This document shows positions 47,492-55,941 of a DNA stretch of 64,000 nucleotides, piece by piece. The stretch lies in contig NZ_JAGGOG010000003.1 of assembly GCF_018614655.1 (NCBI RefSeq), positions 310,001 to 374,000 of the forward strand. The letters are read 5' to 3'. The stretch comes from Pseudomonas fluorescens. Lineage in GTDB: Bacteria; Pseudomonadota; Gammaproteobacteria; Pseudomonadales; Pseudomonadaceae. A model generated the notes under the pieces. It did not search any database, had not been told where the DNA came from, and saw only the letters and a list, made by a program, of their open reading frames with translations. Position 1 is the stretch's first letter, and each line of letters opens with the position of its first letter. The translations under genes were made by a program, and so were the position numbers.

Positions 47492-47507
47492 ATTGTCCTA
47501 GTGCAAT
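47492..47507. promoter_or_regulatory. Candidate EnuR operator, enuR-ehuB
   Basis: ATTGTCCTAGTGCAAT, with ATTG/CAAT ends and a CTAG centre, 64-79 bases upstream of enuR and about 190 upstream of ehuB in the shared 271-base promoter region. It has a near match before eutB. Confidence 0.5.
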
Positions 47508-47699
47508 GCCATGATGGCTGGGGCTTTTGTATGCTCGGTCCAAGGTCGATCCACGGGTTGCTCGTCAAACCCTCACAACAAAACCAATCGACCTGTACCG
47601 GCGCGCTGCAACCAGCCCTCGTACGCTTTGCTCTTGTAACACTGCCTCCTACCACAGAGCCGTCGACGACGGGTCCACAAGAAACAGGAGATTTTACCG

Positions 47700-48557
47700 A
47701 TGAGCAATTCCACCCTCCGTACTCCCCCTGCATGGCGTCACCTGTTTGTGACGTGCGCGATGCTTGGCGCGGCCGTCAGTGCTCAGGCCGCCACCACCCT
47801 GGAAACCATCCAGAAAAACAGCAGTATCCGCATCGGTTACGCCAATGAAACGCCGTTTGCATTTACCGAAACCGATGGTCGGGTAACCGGTGAGTCACCG
47901 GAAATCGCCAAGGCGATTTTCGCCCAAATGGGCATCAAGCAAGTCGATGGTGTACTGACCGAGTGGGGCTCGTTGATCCCCGGCCTGCGCGCCGGGCGGT
48001 TCGATGTGATTGCCGCCGGCATGTACATCACCCCGGCCCGCTGCAAACAGGTGCTGTTCACCGACCCGCAGTATCAACTGCCAGACGCCCTGCTCACCGC
48101 CAAGGGCAACCCGCATAACCTGCACAGCTATGAAGACATCGCCAAAAACCCCGAGGTGAAACTGGCGATCATGGCCGGTACCGTGAACCTGGCTTATGCG
48201 CGGGACTCCGGGGTCAAGGACGCGCAGATCCTGCAAGTGCCGGACACCACCGCGCAGCTGCAAGCGGTGCGCGCCGGACGTGCCGATGCTGCCGTCGGCA
48301 CTCAATTGACCATGAAAGGCCTGGCCGCCAAAGGGGGTGAAAAGGTCGAAGCGGTCACCGAGTTCAAGGATGACCCTTCGCATATCGGCTACGGCGCCCT
48401 CGCCTTCCGCCCGGAAGACAAGGACCTGCGGGATGCGGTCAATGCCGAACTGAAAAAATGGCTGGGCTCCGAAGCGCATCTCAAGGCCGTCGCGCCTTTC
48501 GGTTTCGACCAATCCAACGTGACAAGCAAAACGGCTGCAGAGCTCTGCGCTCAATAG
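47700..48557 (+). CDS. ehuB: Ectoine/hydroxyectoine-binding protein
   Basis: A 285-residue periplasmic solute-binding protein (SBP_bac_3 type). The signal peptide ends AVSAQA. The mature part starts TTLETIQKNSSIRIGYANETPFAF and includes WGSLIPGLRAGRFDVIAAGMYITPARC, the EhuB-type pattern. AGGAG lies 10 bases before the ATG. It begins the ehuBCDA transport operon. Confidence 0.88.
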   Translation: MSNSTLRTPPAWRHLFVTCAMLGAAVSAQAATTLETIQKNSSIRIGYANETPFAFTETDGRVTGESPEIAKAIFAQMGIKQVDGVLTEWGSLIPGLRAGRFDVIAAGMYITPARCKQVLFTDPQYQLPDALLTAKGNPHNLHSYEDIAKNPEVKLAIMAGTVNLAYARDSGVKDAQILQVPDTTAQLQAVRAGRADAAVGTQLTMKGLAAKGGEKVEAVTEFKDDPSHIGYGALAFRPEDKDLRDAVNAELKKWLGSEAHLKAVAPFGFDQSNVTSKTAAELCAQ

Positions 48558-48624
48558 TCGGGACAGGCATGGCGCCACACGCGATGCCTATTTTTCTGCT
48601 TAATCCGAATGGCCAGGTCGAACC

Positions 48625-49284
48625 ATGGGTGAATTACTTCCGCTGTTGATACAAGGCGCCTGGGTCACGCTCCAGGTGACATTTTTCGGTTCGCTGTTGG
48701 CAATTGTCGCGGCGATTCTTGCGGCGTTGGGGCGCATGTCGCCCTGGCGGTCACTGCGCTGGTTTTCCATTGCCTACATTGAAGTGTTCCGCGGCACGTC
48801 ATTGCTGGTGCAGTTGTTCTGGCTGTTTTTCGTGCTGCCGTTGCCGCCGTTCAATCTTGAACTGAGCCCCTACAGCGTGGCCATTGTCGGCCTCGGCCTA
48901 CACATTGGTGCTTACGGGGCGGAGGTGATGCGCGGGGCGATCAGTTCGGTGGCCAAGGGTCAGTACGAAGCGTCCACGGCACTGAACTTCAGCGGCTACG
49001 CGCGCTTTCGCCGGATCATTTTGCCCCAGGCCTTGCTGGCAGCGATCCCGCCGGGGACCAACCTGCTGATCGAGTTGCTCAAAAATACCTCGCTGGTGTC
49101 GCTGATCACCTTGTCCGACCTGAGCTTCCGTGCCCGGCAGTTGGACCAGGCCACGTTCCAGACGCTGGAAATCTTCAGCCTGGCCTTGCTGATGTATTTC
49201 ATCCTGGCCCAGGCCATCAACCTTGGCATGCGCAGCCTTGAGCGGCGTCTGGCGCGCGGGCGGATGCGTGGGGGTTTGTCATGA
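48625..49284 (+). CDS. ehuC: Ectoine ABC transporter permease
   Basis: A 219-residue polar-amino-acid-type permease: five hydrophobic segments, the membrane-entry motif EVFRGTSLLVQLFWLFFVLP and the EAA loop GQYEASTALNFSGYARFRRIILPQA that contacts the ATPase. It forms the import channel with EhuD. The end overlaps ehuD (ATGA). Confidence 0.88.
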   Translation: MGELLPLLIQGAWVTLQVTFFGSLLAIVAAILAALGRMSPWRSLRWFSIAYIEVFRGTSLLVQLFWLFFVLPLPPFNLELSPYSVAIVGLGLHIGAYGAEVMRGAISSVAKGQYEASTALNFSGYARFRRIILPQALLAAIPPGTNLLIELLKNTSLVSLITLSDLSFRARQLDQATFQTLEIFSLALLMYFILAQAINLGMRSLERRLARGRMRGGLS

Positions 49285-49937
49285 CGTTGTTCGACTGGAG
49301 TTATGCGTGGCAAATCCTTCCCGATCTGCTGCGTGCCTCGCTCAATACAGTGGGCATCACGTTGATCGGTTTTCTGATCGCCATTGTACTCGGCTTGTTC
49401 CTGGCGATTGGCCGGCGCAGCCGACGGCTCTGGTTGTCATGGCCGGCCACTGGGGTGATTGAGTTCATTCGCAGCACACCACTGCTGATCCAGGTGTATT
49501 TCCTGTACTACGTGCTGCCCAACTACGGCGTCAGTCTGAGCGCGATGCAGGTGGGTATCCTGGGCATTGGCCTGCATTACGCCTGCTACATCGCCGAGGT
49601 CTATCGCGGCGGCCTTGACGCGGTACCCCGGGCGCAGTGGGAGGCGGTGACCGCCCTGAACATCGCCCCGTACAGCGCCTATCGCAACATCATCCTGCCC
49701 CAGGCCTTGCGGCCGATCCTGCCGCCGCTGGGCAACTACTTGGTGGCCATGCTCAAGGACACGCCGGTGCTGTCGGCGATTACCGTGGTGGAGATCATGC
49801 AACAGGCCAAGAACATCGGTTCCGAGAACTTCCGTTACCTGGAGCCGATCACCATGGTCGGCCTGTTTTTCCTGGCCCTGAGCATCGCCCTGGCTTATCT
49901 GGTACGGCGCCTTGAAGCGCGCCTGGAGCTACGCTAA
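49281..49937 (+). CDS. ehuD: Ectoine ABC transporter permease
   Basis: A 218-residue second permease of the same type: EFIRSTPLLIQVYFLYYVLPNYG and EAA loop AQWEAVTALNIAPYSAYRNIILPQALRP. It overlaps ehuC by 4 bases and ends in the TAATG shared with a possible early ehuA start. Confidence 0.88.
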   Translation: MTLFDWSYAWQILPDLLRASLNTVGITLIGFLIAIVLGLFLAIGRRSRRLWLSWPATGVIEFIRSTPLLIQVYFLYYVLPNYGVSLSAMQVGILGIGLHYACYIAEVYRGGLDAVPRAQWEAVTALNIAPYSAYRNIILPQALRPILPPLGNYLVAMLKDTPVLSAITVVEIMQQAKNIGSENFRYLEPITMVGLFFLALSIALAYLVRRLEARLELR

Positions 49938-50020
49938 TGACCTCTCTGTTGTTTTCGACATCCAGCGCGCTGTTCCAGCGCAACAACCCGTCACCGCTGC
50001 AACCGCAGGAGGCCACGGCC

Positions 50021-50815
50021 ATGCAGACACCTGACCCGGCCAAGCCGATTGTCAGTTTTCAGGACGTCACCAAGAGCTACGGCAGCTTCACCGTGCTCGA
50101 TCACTTGAACCTGGATGTCACGCCGGGAGAAAAGGTCGCAATCATCGGCCCCAGCGGCTCAGGAAAATCCACCCTGCTGCGGGTATTGATGACCCTTGAA
50201 GGCATCGACGACGGCGTGATCCGTATCGAAGATGATTTGCTGACCCACATGCCTAATCGCAACGGCGTACTGGTGCCGGCCAATGACCGACATATCCGTC
50301 GCGTGCGCGGCAAGATCGGCATGGTGTTTCAGAGTTTCAACCTGTTCCCGCACATGACGGCGCTGCAAAACGTCATCGAGGCGCCTGTACAAGTCCTCGG
50401 CATGAAACCAGCCGAAGCCCGTGAACGAGCGGCAGACTTGCTGGAACTGGTGGGCCTGGGCAGCAAACTGGGGCATTACCCATCGCAACTGTCTGGCGGC
50501 CAACAACAACGGGTGGCAATTGCCCGGGCGTTGGCGATGCGGCCCAAGGTCATGCTGTTCGACGAAGTGACCTCGGCCCTCGACCCGGAGCTGTGCGGTG
50601 AAGTGCTGAATGTGATTCGCAAGCTGGGTACCGAACATAACCTGACCATGCTGATGGTCACCCATCAGATGGGCTTCGCCCGGGAGTTCGCCGACCGTGT
50701 GTGCTTCTTCTACAAAGGACAGATTCACGAGCAGGGCACACCGGCGCAGATCTTCGAGCATCCGCAACAGGAGCGGACCTGTGCGTTTCTTAGTGCGGTG
50801 AAAGAGGCTAACTAG
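50021..50815 (+). CDS. ehuA: Ectoine ABC transporter ATP-binding protein
   Basis: A 264-residue ABC ATPase. Walker A GPSGSGKST, the Q-loop in MVFQSFNLFPHMT, the signature LSGGQQQR, Walker B VMLFDEVTSALD and the switch His in MLMVTHQMGFAREF are all present. AGGAGG 8 bases before the ATG at 50021 supports this start. An ATG at 49937 overlapping the ehuD stop would add 28 residues. A short stem (GCGGG/CCCGC) directly follows the stop. Confidence 0.88.
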   Translation: MQTPDPAKPIVSFQDVTKSYGSFTVLDHLNLDVTPGEKVAIIGPSGSGKSTLLRVLMTLEGIDDGVIRIEDDLLTHMPNRNGVLVPANDRHIRRVRGKIGMVFQSFNLFPHMTALQNVIEAPVQVLGMKPAEARERAADLLELVGLGSKLGHYPSQLSGGQQQRVAIARALAMRPKVMLFDEVTSALDPELCGEVLNVIRKLGTEHNLTMLMVTHQMGFAREFADRVCFFYKGQIHEQGTPAQIFEHPQQERTCAFLSAVKEAN

Positions 50816-50996
50816 CGGGAAGGCAAACCCGCAGAATTCAATGAGTTGAATCGCCGCTCCGTGTAGCCATGGACGGCGATTTGATGCGGAAAAAAACGCC
50901 CTTCAAGTAAGCCCAATCTGATTTTCCGGACCACTGGTCCCACCCCTCTTTTGCTGCTGCAGACTCCGACGCCTCCTTCCTGCAGAGACGTCATGG

Positions 50997-52980
50997 ATGA
51001 CTGCTTCATCGTCGCACATCATTTTTATCGAACATGAGCTGGATGGCTTTCATCAGAGCCTGGCGGTCTATCGCCAGCAGGTGGGGGCCTGGTATTCCCA
51101 GGCGCTGGACAAGGTCAGCCATGCAGCGGATTTACCGTCGTTATTGGGGATGGATCGGGTGCTGCTACAACCCCTACGGAAAAATCACCGCCGAACGTGA
51201 CGAACTGGGCCGCGTGACGCGTTATGAGTACGCCGACGGATTGCACCTGATCAGCCGTCGGATCAATCCGGACGGCACGCAGCTCAAGTACCGCTACAAC
51301 AACACGCGGTTACTGCTGACCGAGATCGAAAACGAGGTCGGTGAGACCTACCAGCTCGCCTATCACGCCAATGGCCTGATCCAACAGGAGACTGGCTTTG
51401 ATGGTCGGCGCACCGCTTACACCTACGACCTCAACGGCCATTTGCTGGAAAAGACCGAATACGGCGATGACGACAGTCAGTTAGTCACCGGCTACGAGCG
51501 AGACTACGCCGGGCGCCTTGTCCGAAAAAACCTGCCCGACGGCAGCGCTGTCGATTACACCTACGACCGCCTCGGCAATCTCCTCAGCGTCGACGACGGT
51601 CACTGGGCCCTCAGCTACGAATACGATCTTCAGAACCGCCTCACCGCAGAGCATCAGGGCTGGGGCACGCTGCGTTATGGCTACGACCACTGCGGCCAGC
51701 TCAAACACCTGCGCCTGCCCGACAACAATCGCCTGGCCTTTCAGCACGACAAAGGCGGCCACCTCGCTACCGTCGAACTCAATGGCAAAACACTCACCTC
51801 ACACCTGTTCAAATCAGGCCGCGAACACCAGCGCCAACAAGGCCAACTGCTCAGCCATTACCACTACGATGATCAAGGCCGCCTGCACGCTCATGCCTTA
51901 ACCCAACAAGAACACCACCACTACCGTCGCCAGTACGACTACGACAAGCGCGGCAACCTGATCCGCGAGCGGCGTGGGCGTGCGCAGCAACTGGTCACCG
52001 AATATCGCTACGACTGCCAGCATCGGCTGATCGGCATCACCCAACCGGATGGCCGACAAGCCAGTTACCGCTACGACCCGTTTGGTCGGCGCATCAGCAA
52101 AACCGTCGATGAGAAAACCACCGAGTTCTTCTGGCAAGGCGACACGCTGATCGCCGAACACAGCGCCGGGCAGCACCGCAGCTACGTCTACGAACCGGAC
52201 AGCTTTAGACCGCTAGTACTGCTGGAAGGCTTTGGGCCGGACAACGTAAAAGCCTTCCACTACCAACTTGATCACCTTGGCACACCTCAGGAACTGACAA
52301 ACCCCGACGGCGAAATCGTCTGGTCTGCGCATTACCGAGCGTACGGCCAAATCGCCCGGCTCGATATCAACACCGTCACCAACCCGTTGCGTTTCCAGGG
52401 CCAGTATTTCGACCAGGAAAGCGGGCTGCACTACAACCGCCATCGCTACTACAATCCGGACAACGGCCGCTACCTGACCCCCGACCCGGTAAAACTGGCG
52501 GGTGGACTGAACGGATACCAATACGTGCCCAACCCGACGGGGTGGGTGGATCCGTTGGGGCTCGCGTGCATTCGTTCAGACTGCCCCCAACCGGTGGCCG
52601 GAGGAACATGGAAATTCAACTCTGATGTGGATATTGACTGGAGAAAAGAAAAAGGTGACTCCTACCAGCAAATGAACAAAGGATTGGGTGAGGCCTTTCG
52701 AAGGGCTGGCGCACCAAAGGATGGTTACACCGTAACCAAATGGGGAAAGGATCAGTATGGAAAATCATTCCCCACCGAGTGGCGTGTACTGACCGGCCCG
52801 AGGAAAGGTGCAGAAGTGAATATCGATAATCCACAACTCGTTCCCAGCACAGATGGCCCAAGCTCGCCCCATATTGGCTATCAGACATCTGGAAAAAGAG
52901 GTGATGGTGGAGCAAAAAGAGGCCATATATTGCTTGAGCTACTTCCGGTTAGCCGTTCCAAAATTGGCGTAACACAATGA
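50997..52980 (+). pseudogene. Internally deleted, frame-broken rhs gene
   Basis: Two parts in different frames. Part 1 (50997 to about 51170) begins MTASSSHIIFIEHELDGFH and runs to DRVLLQP, which looks like an N-terminal end. Part 2 (about 51166-52980) is typical Rhs core with YD repeats (YNPYGKITAERDELGRVTRYEY, YDPFGRRISK, HLGTPQELTNPDGEIVWSA, YYNPDNGRYLTPDPVKLAGG). The switch occurs at TACAACCCC (51166-51174). A full Rhs protein has over 1,200 residues, so most of the N-terminal shell is lost. Part 1 belonging to the same gene is inferred. The open part 2 frame keeps the C-terminal tip. Confidence 0.75.
52567..52980 (+). other. Rhs C-terminal toxin tip
   Basis: The last 137 residues, just after the conserved VDPLGLA cleavage-region motif. 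They form a variable domain with lower GC than the core: GTWKFNSDVDIDWRKEKG, then SSPHIGYQTSGKRGDGG and AKRGHILLELLPVSR. The conserved-looking His residues suggest a nuclease, perhaps near polymorphic toxin type 47, but that assignment is weak. With the rhs front broken, it may be an unused spare module. Confidence 0.6.
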
Positions 52981-53429
52981 GCTACTTAGAAAGCGAGATA
53001 GACGAAGCCTTATTAGCCCTCGAAGTCGAGGGTAGGAAGCTTTCCTCGATTGAGCTGAGCCTGCTGATAAGCAACCTCAGCCAGAAGTTCTTTAATGCAA
53101 AAATGAATGTGCTCGACCCAAACTATCTAAACATTAAGAGTACAGAGCACAATCCAATTTTCTGGAAAGAGGTACAAGATAAGATATGTGGCAATAGACT
53201 AATTTTTATTGTTTGTGACACAGAACAAAGAGCATGGGAAATAGACAACTCGCAGAGCCTTGCTCGTATCTTGTCTGAAACTACTGGGTACCCCTTCTGG
53301 GTGACCGACCATGCACTCAGTTTTCTAGTACATATGGATGATCATGACTGTGTGAGTTGGGCCTGCGCAGTTGTTCGGTCGAAACTGGACCTTGAGCCGA
53401 TTAGCCCCCATAATCGGCTCACAAAATGA
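52977..53429 (+). CDS. Putative Rhs-toxin immunity protein
   Basis: A 150-residue acidic, AT-rich gene whose ATG overlaps the toxin stop codon (ATGA). This is the usual layout of toxin and immunity. MSYLESEIDEALLALEVEG, then NRLIFIVCDTEQRAWEIDNS. No family is recognised, and the immunity role is inferred from position. The last codons lie in the first of two tandem hairpins. Confidence 0.65.
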   Translation: MSYLESEIDEALLALEVEGRKLSSIELSLLISNLSQKFFNAKMNVLDPNYLNIKSTEHNPIFWKEVQDKICGNRLIFIVCDTEQRAWEIDNSQSLARILSETTGYPFWVTDHALSFLVHMDDHDCVSWACAVVRSKLDLEPISPHNRLTK

Positions 53430-53455
53430 GCCGAATAATCTCTCTATTCGGCTCA
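53393..53455 (+). other. Two tandem near-identical hairpins
   Basis: Hairpin 1: TGAGCCGATTA (53393-53403), 7-base loop, TAATCGGCTCA (53411-53421). Hairpin 2: TGAGCCGAATA (53427-53437), 7-base loop, TATTCGGCTCA (53445-53455). Both are perfect 11-bp stems that share the TGAGCCGA foot. Hairpin 1 overlaps the end of the immunity gene, and hairpin 2 holds its stop codon. No T-run follows. Confidence 0.7.
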
Positions 53456-53474
53456 CGCACCCCGAGCGCTCACC

Positions 53475-54614
53475 ATGAACGACCCTCGCTGGATCTGGCA
53501 ACAACCCGACTGGCCACACTTCCACTGGCAACCCGAGCGTCTGGCGCCCATGTTGCGCGAATGTGCCCAGGCGCAGGGCAAGCTGCTGGGTATGTCTGGC
53601 TCGGTCAGTAATGCAGCCAGCATTCAGAATGAGCTAGACGCAATGTTGCAAAACATCCTGACGTCCTCAGCCATCGAAGGCGAGCAGTTGAATGTCGGTT
53701 CGGTACGTTCATCCCTGGCCAAGCGGCTCGGCCTGAAGCCATTAGAAGACGGTCCCGTAAGTCGGCGCAGCGAAGGCCTGGCTGAATTGATGATGGATGC
53801 GACTCAACAATTCGCCCAACCCTTTACCCTTGCCCGTTTATTGAATTGGCATCAATGGTTATTTCCTGCACAGGAAGCAGGCTTTTCCACACGCGCCGTG
53901 AATGTGGGTGCGCTACGGGGTGATGAGCCAATGCAGGTGGTATCAGGTCGAATTGATCAACCAACGGTACACTTCGAAGCGCCGCCTCGGCAGGGGCTGG
54001 AGCACGCGCTGGATGACTTTCTTGAATGGTTTGAAGCCAGCCGAAACCAGCCGGAGCTTGACCCATTAGTACGCGCAGGCCTGGCACATTTCTGGTTCGT
54101 CACGCTGCATCCCTTTGATGATGGCAACGGTCGTCTGACCCGGGCGATTACTGACCTGGCGCTTGCTCAGGCAGAGCATCAAGCCATTCGTTTTTATGCC
54201 ATGTCCGCGAGCATCCTGGAGGACCGTGCCGGTTATTACCGAGCACTGGAAACCAGTCAAAAAGCCACGTTGGATGTGACCAATTGGCTTGAGTGGTTCC
54301 TGCAAACCCTGTTGCGCAGCCTGCAGCAAGCCATGGCGCGAATTGATCGGGTGTTGGTCAAGGCCCGTTTCTGGCAACAGCATCGTGACCTGGCGCTGTC
54401 TGCCGAGCAGATCAAAGTCTTGAATCGCTTGCTCGACGGCGGTGACAGAGGGTTTGAGAATGGCATCAGCGCTGCCCAGTATCAGGCGGTCGCGAAAGTA
54501 TCCAAGGCCACAGCGACTCGCCACTTGGCCGATCTTTTGGAACGAAACTGCCTGGTTCGACTGCCCGGAGGGGGTCGCAGTACGCGCTATCAAATCAATC
54601 AGGAGGAGGAGTGA
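53475..54614 (+). CDS. Fic family protein
   Basis: A 379-residue Fic protein. The catalytic motif HPFDDGNGRLTRA is complete. The inhibitory motif SSAIEGE near residue 65 lies before the Fic core (class II arrangement). A DUF4172-like N-terminus (WIWQQPDWPHFHW) and a C-terminal winged-helix (VAKVSKATATRHLADLLERNCLVRLPGGGRSTRY) complete it. Fic enzymes transfer AMP from ATP to Ser, Thr or Tyr hydroxyls. The target here is unknown. Confidence 0.9.
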   Translation: MNDPRWIWQQPDWPHFHWQPERLAPMLRECAQAQGKLLGMSGSVSNAASIQNELDAMLQNILTSSAIEGEQLNVGSVRSSLAKRLGLKPLEDGPVSRRSEGLAELMMDATQQFAQPFTLARLLNWHQWLFPAQEAGFSTRAVNVGALRGDEPMQVVSGRIDQPTVHFEAPPRQGLEHALDDFLEWFEASRNQPELDPLVRAGLAHFWFVTLHPFDDGNGRLTRAITDLALAQAEHQAIRFYAMSASILEDRAGYYRALETSQKATLDVTNWLEWFLQTLLRSLQQAMARIDRVLVKARFWQQHRDLALSAEQIKVLNRLLDGGDRGFENGISAAQYQAVAKVSKATATRHLADLLERNCLVRLPGGGRSTRYQINQEEE

Positions 54615-54704
54615 CACCCCCCGCGCAAAACACTCCCCTCATTTGCCCCAATCCCCCCTATCTGCTAGTGTCGCGCCGGTTTACCGTCAACCGGAATAGC
54701 CGCC

Positions 54705-54947
54705 ATGGCCCGCAAAAAAGTTGCACTCGATTTCGAACAATCCCTCGCTGACCTGCAAGCGCTGGTGGAGCGTCTGGAGAACGGCGAGTTGTCGCTGGAA
54801 GACTCGTTGACGGCATTCGAGCAAGGCATTGGCCTGACCCGTGACTGCCAGAGCGCGTTGGCGCAGGCTGAGCAGAAGGTTCAGGTGTTGCTGGAGCGTG
54901 ACGGGGAGTTGGCCGAAGAACCTTTCGATGCGGAACAACCTGAATGA
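54705..54947 (+). CDS. xseB: Exodeoxyribonuclease VII small subunit
   Basis: An 80-residue helical protein: [41 protein letters not shown] and [20 protein letters not shown]. It binds XseA to form the single-strand exonuclease. Its end overlaps ispA (ATGA), the usual xseB-ispA-dxs arrangement. Confidence 0.96.
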   Translation: MARKKVALDFEQSLADLQALVERLENGELSLEDSLTAFEQGIGLTRDCQSALAQAEQKVQVLLERDGELAEEPFDAEQPE

Positions 54948-55831
54948 TCAGTGCCTATCAGGCCAGCAGCCAGGCCCGGGTCAATGCCGCGCTGGAAACC
55001 CTGTTCGCGGCACCAAGCCCTGAGCTGAACCGCCTCTATGACGCGATGCGCTACAGCGTGATGAACGGCGGCAAGCGCGTGCGGCCGTTGCTCGCGTACG
55101 CAGCCTGCGAGGCTTTGGGCGCTCCGGCGGAGCAAGCCAACGGTGCGGCATGTGCGGTGGAACTGATTCACGCGTATTCCCTGGTGCATGACGATTTACC
55201 GGCGATGGACGACGATGATCTGCGTCGCGGCCAGCCTACAACGCATAAAGCCTTCGATGAAGCTTGCGCGATCCTTGCCGGTGACGGCCTGCAAAGTCTG
55301 GCGTTCAGCGCGTTGCTGGATCCACAACTGAGTGGTGCAAGTGCCGAGATCCGTTTGCGTATGGTCACCGCCCTGGCATTGGCTGCCGGCCCTGCCGGCA
55401 TGGTGGGCGGTCAGGCGATCGACTTGGGCTCTGTAGGCCTGAAGCTCGATCAAAAAGCCCTCGAATACATGCATCGCCACAAGACCGGCGCGCTGATCGA
55501 AGCGGCCGTGCAGCTCGGTGCCTTGGCCAGCGGCCGTGCCGACGCTGTGCAGTTAGCAGCGCTGCAGGCTTATGCGCAGGCCATCGGCCTGGCGTTTCAG
55601 GTCCAGGACGACATTCTCGACGTCGAAAGTGATACCGCGACCCTCGGTAAACGCCAAGGTGCCGATATCGCGCGGGACAAACCGACTTATCCTTCACTGC
55701 TCGGGCTTGAAGCGGCCAAGGCCTACGCCGTCGAGCTACGTGATCAGGCGTTGCACGCCCTGCGACCTTTCGACGCGGCAGCCGAGCCATTGCGTGACCT
55801 GGCGCGGTATATCGTCGAACGCCGTCACTGA
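54944..55831 (+). CDS. ispA: Farnesyl diphosphate synthase
   Basis: A 295-residue prenyltransferase that joins IPP to DMAPP and GPP to make farnesyl diphosphate. The first aspartate-rich motif is in [15 protein letters not shown] and the second in [29 protein letters not shown] is also typical. It precedes dxs by 110 bases. Confidence 0.96.
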   Translation: MISAYQASSQARVNAALETLFAAPSPELNRLYDAMRYSVMNGGKRVRPLLAYAACEALGAPAEQANGAACAVELIHAYSLVHDDLPAMDDDDLRRGQPTTHKAFDEACAILAGDGLQSLAFSALLDPQLSGASAEIRLRMVTALALAAGPAGMVGGQAIDLGSVGLKLDQKALEYMHRHKTGALIEAAVQLGALASGRADAVQLAALQAYAQAIGLAFQVQDDILDVESDTATLGKRQGADIARDKPTYPSLLGLEAAKAYAVELRDQALHALRPFDAAAEPLRDLARYIVERRH

Positions 55832-55896
55832 TATCACCGGCTGTTTGCACCGCATATCGGCCAACTTCAGTGCACTGCGTGGGCAGCTTGCGATGC

Positions 55897-55925
55897 TTGA
55901 GGTAAACTGCCGCCTCTTCTATACC
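55897..55925 (+). promoter_or_regulatory. Sigma70-type promoter of dxs
   Basis: TTGAGG (55897-55902), 17-base spacer, TATACC (55920-55925), 17 bases before the dxs ATG. It would give dxs a short leader and its own promoter besides read-through from ispA. Confidence 0.45.
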
Positions 55926-55941
55926 TATAACGATTCGCCTG

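Noticed and set aside
51034..52980. An intact 648-residue Rhs protein starting at 51034
   Set aside because: The first 45 or so codons of this frame are antiframe to a better N-terminal reading and do not resemble Rhs. A deletion junction explains the layout better.
53427..53455. Hairpin 2 as a Rho-independent terminator
   Set aside because: The stem is good but it is followed by CGCACCCC and not by a T-run.
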